Positions 6,449-10,031 of a DNA stretch of 10,031 nucleotides are shown here, piece after piece. Origin of the DNA: Anaerolineaceae bacterium (GTDB lineage Bacteria > Chloroflexota > Anaerolineae > 4572-78); the NCBI GenBank assembly GCA_024762375.1, contig JANTHQ010000042.1, forward strand, positions 1 to 10,031. Reading direction: 5' to 3'. The notes under the pieces were generated by a model, which was not told the origin of the DNA, ran no database searches, and saw only the letters and a list, made by a program, of their open reading frames with translations. Position 1 is the first letter of the stretch, and every line of letters begins with the position of its first letter. A program made the position numbers and the translations under genes.

Positions 6449-7019
6449 GTTCTAACGGTTCAATGAGTTCCGGGTGCTCTTTCAGCATATCTTTCAGCGA
6501 AACCAGGGTGCGGTGGTACAGCGATTTGACGGCGCCTTCGCTGCGGTGCAAAATTTCGCCGATTTCAGCATTGGACAGGCCGTCAATAAATTTCAAAATC
6601 AGCAATTGCTGGCGCACCGGCGGCAACTGCTGGATAGCCTCTAACAAAATGGCTGTGGCTTCGTTTTTGACCGTATTGTGATACGGGCTGGTTTTTTCGT
6701 CGCTGTTCAACTCTTTTGCGTCGTCCAGCGCCACAGTTTGCCGCTTTTTTTGGTCGCGGTGCCAATTGGCGACCAAATTGTGTGCGATGCGATAAAGCCA
6801 TGCCGAAAAAGGATGGCCGCGGTCTTTGTAACGTTCAATGTGGTTTAACGCCTGGTGGAAGACTTTCGCGGTTAAATCTTCGGCATCGTGCTGGTTTCCG
6901 GTGCGATAATAGATATAGGTGTAAATTTTGTTGACATATCGCTGATATAAAATGCCAAAAGCTTCCGGGTCAGATTTTGCACGTTCAACCAGTTCTTTTT
7001 CGTTTGGGTATGCCGTCAT
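6432..7019 (-). CDS. ECF-type RNA polymerase sigma factor
   Basis: A 195-residue sigma-70 family protein of the extracytoplasmic-function size. Region 2 spans about 17-88: DPEAFGILYQRYVNKIYTYI, then DAEDLTAKVFHQAL (45-58) and FSAWLYRIAHNLVANWHRD (71-89) for core binding and -10 recognition. A charged linker (90-120) precedes region 4 (about 123-178), with QLPPVRQQLLILKFIDGLSNAEIGEIL and the recognition helix around SEGAVKSLYHRTLVSLK. The ATG at 7019 fits the family start; a GTG at 7061 would add 14 His/Arg/Cys-rich residues and is rejected. The Shine-Dalgarno is weak. It sits 75 bases after degV2 and overlaps degV1, and a gene for a possible membrane anti-sigma factor follows. What signal it answers to is not visible. 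Confidence 0.95.
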   Translation of the reverse strand: MTAYPNEKELVERAKSDPEAFGILYQRYVNKIYTYIYYRTGNQHDAEDLTAKVFHQALNHIERYKDRGHPFSAWLYRIAHNLVANWHRDQKKRQTVALDDAKELNSDEKTSPYHNTVKNEATAILLEAIQQLPPVRQQLLILKFIDGLSNAEIGEILHRSEGAVKSLYHRTLVSLKDMLKEHPELIEPLEHGYDR

Positions 7020-7040
7020 AACGTGTGCTCTGTGGTGGCG

Positions 7041-7079
7041 GCATCTATGTATGAAACACACAGGTTTAAAGATAGATGC
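7041..7079. repeat. Inverted repeat GCATCTAT/ATAGATGC between degV2 and the sigma gene
   Basis: Perfect 8-bp arms at 7041-7048 and 7072-7079 with a 23-base spacer. Allowing one bulged base (7040), the stem extends by GGC/GCC to 11 bp. It lies in the 75-base gap upstream of the sigma start. On the transcribed strand it is not followed by a T-run, so it is not a plain terminator. It may be an mRNA hairpin lowering readthrough or an operator. No convincing -35/-10 pair is visible in this gap. Confidence 0.5.
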
Positions 7080-7094
7080 GCCGGATGGGTGGTG

Positions 7095-7952
7095 CTAGTT
7101 GGTCGGGTTGGGAATTACGCCTGCGCCGATTAACCCCGGCCCGCCATGTGCGCCCAGCACCGGGCTGATTTCGCCGGCGATGACGCGGGTGTGATTTGGA
7201 AATGTCGCCAAAAGTTTTTCTTGCAAAGCCAACATATCCTCTTCTGCGACAGCGTGCATCACGCCAACCTGCACGGACTGGTTGGGGTCGGGTATGGCTT
7301 GGGTCAGCAATTCAAGAATGCGTGCCACGGCTTTGCGTTTGGAGCGGACTTTGTCGATGGCTTCAATTTCGCCGTCCACAAAGGTTAAAATTGGTTTGAT
7401 GTTTAAAATGCCGCCGAAAAATGCCGCCGCACCGCCGATACGCCCGCCTTTGTGCAGATATTCCAGTGTATCCACGATAAAATAAATGTGGGTGTTGCTG
7501 CGCATCTGCTCCAGATGGGGGACAATTTCTGCCACCGATGCACCCGCGCGAGCCATATCGGATGCAGTGGCGACCAATAGCCCCAATCCCAGCGCCACCG
7601 ACAAACTGTCGAACACTGTGATGGACAGTTCCGGGAGCATTTTTGCTGCTGTCAGCGCGGCGCCATAAGTGCCGCTCAATTTGCCGGAGAGGGTGAGTAC
7701 CAAAATTTCGTCGTCGGCGCGAGCGGCGCGTTCATACGCCACTTTGAATTCTCCCACCGGCACCTGCGAGGTTGACGGAAAAACTTTTTCGGTGGTCAAC
7801 CGGCGGTAAAATTCGGCATTGGTGATGCCAGTCAATTCATCGTAACTTTCTGTTTCACCGAAATTAACTTTCAGGTGAACCACATCAATATCTCGTTCTT
7901 CCAAAAATTCCGACGAAAGCGCACAGGTTGAATCGGTGATAATTTTTACCAT
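7095..7952 (-). CDS. DegV family (FakB-like) fatty acid-binding protein, copy 2
   Basis: A second DegV protein, 285 residues, first in the gene string. It carries the canonical set: IITDSTCALS (4-13), STSQVPVGEF (60-69), LSGKLSGTYGAA (88-99), VDTLEYLHKGGRIG (160-173), LNIKPI (183-188) and the C-terminal GAHGGPGLIGAG. It is more typical than copy 1 because it keeps the EYLHKGGRIG loop. The two differ enough across the pocket that they probably bind different acyl chains, as paralogous FakBs do; that is inference. The start has AAGGA about 9 bases upstream. A strong terminator of the preceding operon lies only about 30 bases upstream, and I could not find a convincing promoter between them. Confidence 0.94.
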   Translation of the reverse strand: MVKIITDSTCALSSEFLEERDIDVVHLKVNFGETESYDELTGITNAEFYRRLTTEKVFPSTSQVPVGEFKVAYERAARADDEILVLTLSGKLSGTYGAALTAAKMLPELSITVFDSLSVALGLGLLVATASDMARAGASVAEIVPHLEQMRSNTHIYFIVDTLEYLHKGGRIGGAAAFFGGILNIKPILTFVDGEIEAIDKVRSKRKAVARILELLTQAIPDPNQSVQVGVMHAVAEEDMLALQEKLLATFPNHTRVIAGEISPVLGAHGGPGLIGAGVIPNPTN

Positions 7953-7975
7953 AATTACAAATCCTTTTTCAAAAT

Positions 7976-8006
7976 TAAAAAACGGGCTATCCGTTTTGGG
8001 AAGCCC
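7976..8006 (-). terminator. Intrinsic terminator of the M50 protease operon
   Basis: Read on the minus strand, GGGCTTCC (8006-7999) pairs with GGA-AGCCC's partner (7992-7984, one bulged base at 7989) around a short loop, followed by CGTTTTTTAATTTTG. It is 26 bases after the protease stop, so it should end that transcript and insulate degV2. Confidence 0.85.
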
Positions 8007-8032
8007 ATTTTAATGAAGAATGTGTTTTTTCG

Positions 8033-9166
8033 CTAATGTGCACTGGTGGCAAGCTCAAACAAGAGCATTATCAGTGGACAACTGAACATGAGCACCAATA
8101 ATAACAGTCCCACACCGAGTGCAGTCCAGTTGGGGGTCGGTTTGGTATTGGTCCACGGAATGGTGCCACTGCTGTCGGGCGAGATGGACGACGCGCGCAC
8201 CGAGGGAACATCGGGAATGGCGTTGAGGTTGTGCAGTTCTGCCCAAGCCTGATTTTGCGAAATGGCGTCGCTGGCATGTTGTGTTGCGCCGCGCAGCGCA
8301 TGGATGGCCTCTTTAATTTGTCCTTTGGCTTTGTGCGCCAAGCCCAAATTAACGTATGCCGGGCCGAAGGATGGGTCGGTTTGAAGGGCAAGCCGGTAAC
8401 GGGCAATGGCATCGTCGTATTGTTTTTTTTGATGATATTCCACGCCTTTTTGGAAATGAATTTCGGCGATGGTGGCTTTTTTGGATGGAACGGGTTTCGG
8501 TTCGATGATTTCTGCCGGAGATACCGGCGGTTGGGGGTTATCTTCAATCAGCGATTCAAGCCGGCGCTGACGAATGACGCCCAAAAAGCTTAAAATAGCG
8601 GTGAACCCGTCAAACGGCGGCAGCGGGATGAGGCTGACCACCGCCAGCACAAAATTCGCTACCCAAACCCGGTTGGTAATGACGATAATCCATACCAGCG
8701 GATTGCTCCACGGCGAACCGGCGCCGAAAATGGCGGGGTCGGTACTGCGGCTAAAAAAGATGATGCTGGTCAGTTGGTTGCCATCAATCTGCCCCGTTAA
8801 ATTAAGTCCGGCAAGCGCGACCAGACTCAACAGAAAAACTATCGCGCTCGTCAGAAAGTTGGCTGTTGCGCCGGCCAGCGATACCAACAACGTGTCTAAA
8901 AAACGGTCTTTAAAATGTTTCGGGTCGAATTGGAGTGGTTTGGGCCAACCAATGCCAAACAGGACAAACAGGATCATACCCAACCACGACATATGTTTGA
9001 GCGGGTTGGCCGTGAGATTGCCCTTTTCAACTTGCGACGTATCGCCCAGAAGGTAGGCAGCGATGCTGTGCCCCAGCTCATGCACGGTGAATCCCACCAG
9101 CAAGCCGGGGATAATCAGCAGGCTGTACCAGTTAAAATTGGGCAAAAACGACGAAAGAGTATCCAT
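8033..9166 (-). CDS. M50 (site-2 protease-like) membrane metalloprotease with TPR repeats
   Basis: Probable intramembrane zinc protease, 377 residues. The zinc motif HELGH is at 29-33 in the first TM segment (about 14-40), and the third ligand is probably Asp186 in PLPPFDG after further TM segments (61-75, 90-120, 157-185). This compact layout without a PDZ domain matches the M50B/SpoIVFB-like type. A Pro-rich linker (209-230) leads to two TPR repeats, about 234-267 (FQKGVEYHQKKQYDDAIARY) and 268-301 (YVNLGLAHKAKGQIKEAI). After a Ser/Pro-rich stretch, a final TM helix (348-372) ends the protein. TPRs usually hold partner proteins, so they may recruit substrate or a regulator; the substrate is unknown. 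The ATG overlaps the upstream stop by one base (TAATG), indicating coupled translation. Confidence 0.93.
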   Translation of the reverse strand: MDTLSSFLPNFNWYSLLIIPGLLVGFTVHELGHSIAAYLLGDTSQVEKGNLTANPLKHMSWLGMILFVLFGIGWPKPLQFDPKHFKDRFLDTLLVSLAGATANFLTSAIVFLLSLVALAGLNLTGQIDGNQLTSIIFFSRSTDPAIFGAGSPWSNPLVWIIVITNRVWVANFVLAVVSLIPLPPFDGFTAILSFLGVIRQRRLESLIEDNPQPPVSPAEIIEPKPVPSKKATIAEIHFQKGVEYHQKKQYDDAIARYRLALQTDPSFGPAYVNLGLAHKAKGQIKEAIHALRGATQHASDAISQNQAWAELHNLNAIPDVPSVRASSISPDSSGTIPWTNTKPTPNWTALGVGLLLLVLMFSCPLIMLLFELATSAH

Positions 9167-9681
9167 TACTGTGCGTTCATTTCATCTGCTGCCCATACAA
9201 ATGGTGCGCTGACCACGTGTACCAGTTCTTCATGGTAAATCAATTCGGCGTATGCGGTGTACGTTTCACCCGGTTTTGGCGAGCGAATGTGCATGGTAAT
9301 AGATAAATCGGGCTCTTGGTGTTCGATAATCATGGAATGGGCAACAAAATTTTCTTCCGAATCGACCAGATTCACTTCCACAATGGGAAATTTGCTCTGC
9401 TCGAATTGAGTAGCATCAATTTGTTCGCTGTCGGCCGGTTGAGGGGCAGCGACGGCTGTGCTGTCGGCGCTATTTTCGACCACCGGCGGCATTGGCGGCG
9501 TCGGCGGTGTGCTCGTGTCCAAATTGAGCGAAACATTGGGCGTGGGTGGCTGGTCTAAATTAACCATACACGCGCCCAACCGGTTTACTTCAGGCAAATT
9601 GGCTGTTTTTATGTTGACAGTTACCCGCCGTTCGTCGAGGACGGTGGGGGTTACAGATATGAATTGCGGTATATCAGTCAT
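9166..9681 (-). CDS. Unrecognised protein with a Pro/Thr-rich linker, coupled to the M50 protease
   Basis: I do not recognise this 171-residue protein. It has no signal peptide and no TM segment. Residues 1-42 (IPQFISVTPTVLDERRVTVNIKTANL) and 96-166 look beta-rich (IVEVNLVDSEENFVAHSMIIE, LSITMHIRSPKPGETYTAYAELIYHEELVHVV), joined by a low-complexity Pro/Thr/Ser/acidic linker (about 45-92: TSTPPTPPMPPVV). The protein is acidic. The ATG at 9681 has GGAG 7 bases upstream; an ATG at 9705 has none and is rejected. Its stop overlaps the protease start by one base, so the two are made together; it may be a partner, substrate or regulator of the protease. That is inference from gene order only. Confidence 0.85.
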   Translation of the reverse strand: MTDIPQFISVTPTVLDERRVTVNIKTANLPEVNRLGACMVNLDQPPTPNVSLNLDTSTPPTPPMPPVVENSADSTAVAAPQPADSEQIDATQFEQSKFPIVEVNLVDSEENFVAHSMIIEHQEPDLSITMHIRSPKPGETYTAYAELIYHEELVHVVSAPFVWAADEMNAQ

Positions 9682-9734
9682 AAATTTTCTCCGGTGCGCC
9701 GACATGATTGTGGCACATAGTTTTGTCGGGGGAG

Positions 9735-9762
9735 ATTATACCACACGGCAAAAGTCAGTCAA
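9735..9762 (-). promoter_or_regulatory. Predicted promoter of the 171-aa protein/M50 operon
   Basis: On the minus strand TTGACT (9762-9757) and TATAAT (9740-9735) are 16 bases apart, with an extended -10 (TGG before TATAAT). This is the best sigma-70-type promoter in the window. The start would be near 9728, giving a leader of about 47 bases. Confidence 0.8.
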
Positions 9763-9791
9763 AGGCACGCCTCACTTCCCGGTTCGATAAT

Positions 9792-9820
9792 TTGGTTATC
9801 GACAAAACGTGCATTAGAAT
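9792..9820 (+). promoter_or_regulatory. Predicted promoter of rpiA
   Basis: TTGGTT (9792-9797) and TAGAAT (9815-9820) with a 17-base spacer, 36 bases before the rpiA ATG. Each box has about one or two mismatches to consensus. Confidence 0.5.
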
Positions 9821-9834
9821 ACCGGACAATGCAC
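9809..9834. repeat. Inverted repeat GTGCATT-N12-AATGCAC over the rpiA promoter
   Basis: Perfect 7-bp arms at 9809-9815 and 9828-9834, a 26-base site spanning the -10 and expected transcript start of rpiA. Half-site centres are 19 bp apart, close to two helical turns, as for a dimeric repressor. An operator role is inference. Confidence 0.45.
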
Positions 9835-9855
9835 ACCGTTTTAGGAGTGAAATAG

Positions 9856-10031
9856 ATGCAAACGGAACAATTAAAAATCAATGCCGCGGCGAAAGCGGTA
9901 GAATTTGTCGGCGATGGTATGGTCGTTGCGTTGGGAACCGGCTCGACAACGCGATATGCTGTCGATATGATCGGGGAAAAAGTGCAATCGAGGCAATTGA
10001 AAAACATCACCGCCATTCCCACATCCGAAGC
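9856..10031 (+). CDS. rpiA: Ribose-5-phosphate isomerase A (5' part; runs off the window)
   Basis: Interconverts ribose-5-phosphate and ribulose-5-phosphate in the pentose phosphate pathway. Only the first 58 codons are present. They read MQTEQLKINAAAKAVEFVGD, then GMVVALGTGSTTRYAVDMIG with the phosphate-binding GTGST loop (27-31), and ITAIPTSEA (51-59, last codon cut), the family's second substrate loop. A good AGGAG lies 8 bases upstream of the ATG. The unrelated RpiB fold is excluded by these motifs. The gene is divergent from the 171-aa protein/M50 operon and is alone on the plus strand here. Confidence 0.93.
   Translation, partial: MQTEQLKINAAAKAVEFVGDGMVVALGTGSTTRYAVDMIGEKVQSRQLKNITAIPTSE

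Noticed and set aside
7953..8032. A promoter for degV2 in the short gap after the protease operon
   Set aside because: Only weak pairs such as TTAGCG/TAAAAT appear, and that transcript would run into the terminator; I could not support a call.
9759..10022. An 87-codon minus-strand frame at the right end
   Set aside because: It is antisense to the start of rpiA, which has a good ribosome site and the GTGST and PTSEA loops.

Overview
The window looks like chromosomal core sequence from a member of the Chloroflexota, probably of the Anaerolineae/Caldilineae type. That is an inference from protein style: the ECF sigma factor (a YIYYRTG...DAEDLTAKVF region 2 and a SAWLYRIAHNLVANWHRD stretch), the small one-TM protein in its operon, the DegV proteins and the unusual FabH. 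I see no mobile element, RNA gene, CRISPR array or phage gene. Coding density is high, with genes touching or overlapping, and no gap exceeds about 230 bases.

Region 1 (12-3002, minus strand) is a tetrapyrrole operon in the order hemA-hemC-hemD. It encodes glutamyl-tRNA reductase, porphobilinogen deaminase and uroporphyrinogen-III synthase, so ALA is made by the C5 route. A hemA promoter is visible. It faces a divergent gene (3233-3856, plus) for a BldC/MerR-type DNA-binding protein with an all-helical C-terminal domain. The 230-base region between them carries a 23-bp near-perfect direct repeat, 33 bp apart, touching both predicted promoters. This is the best candidate in the window for an undescribed regulatory system: a one-component regulator controlling itself and heme synthesis.

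Region 2 (3971-7952, minus strand) is a lipid-flavoured gene string: degV2, an ECF sigma factor, degV1, a small single-TM protein that could be an anti-sigma factor, and fabH. FabH has an extra C-terminal tail of about 70 residues. DegV/FakB proteins bind fatty acids and FabH starts fatty acid synthesis, so the set suggests a sigma-controlled fatty acid or envelope response. A bidirectional terminator (3884-3918) separates this string from the regulator gene.

Region 3 (8033-9681, minus strand) is a two-gene operon with its own promoter and terminator. An unrecognised protein with a Pro/Thr-rich linker is translationally coupled to an M50 site-2-type membrane metalloprotease that carries two TPR repeats and an extra C-terminal TM segment.

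Region 4 (9856-end, plus strand) is the start of rpiA (ribose-5-phosphate isomerase A), divergent from region 3, with a promoter overlapped by a GTGCATT-N12-AATGCAC inverted repeat.
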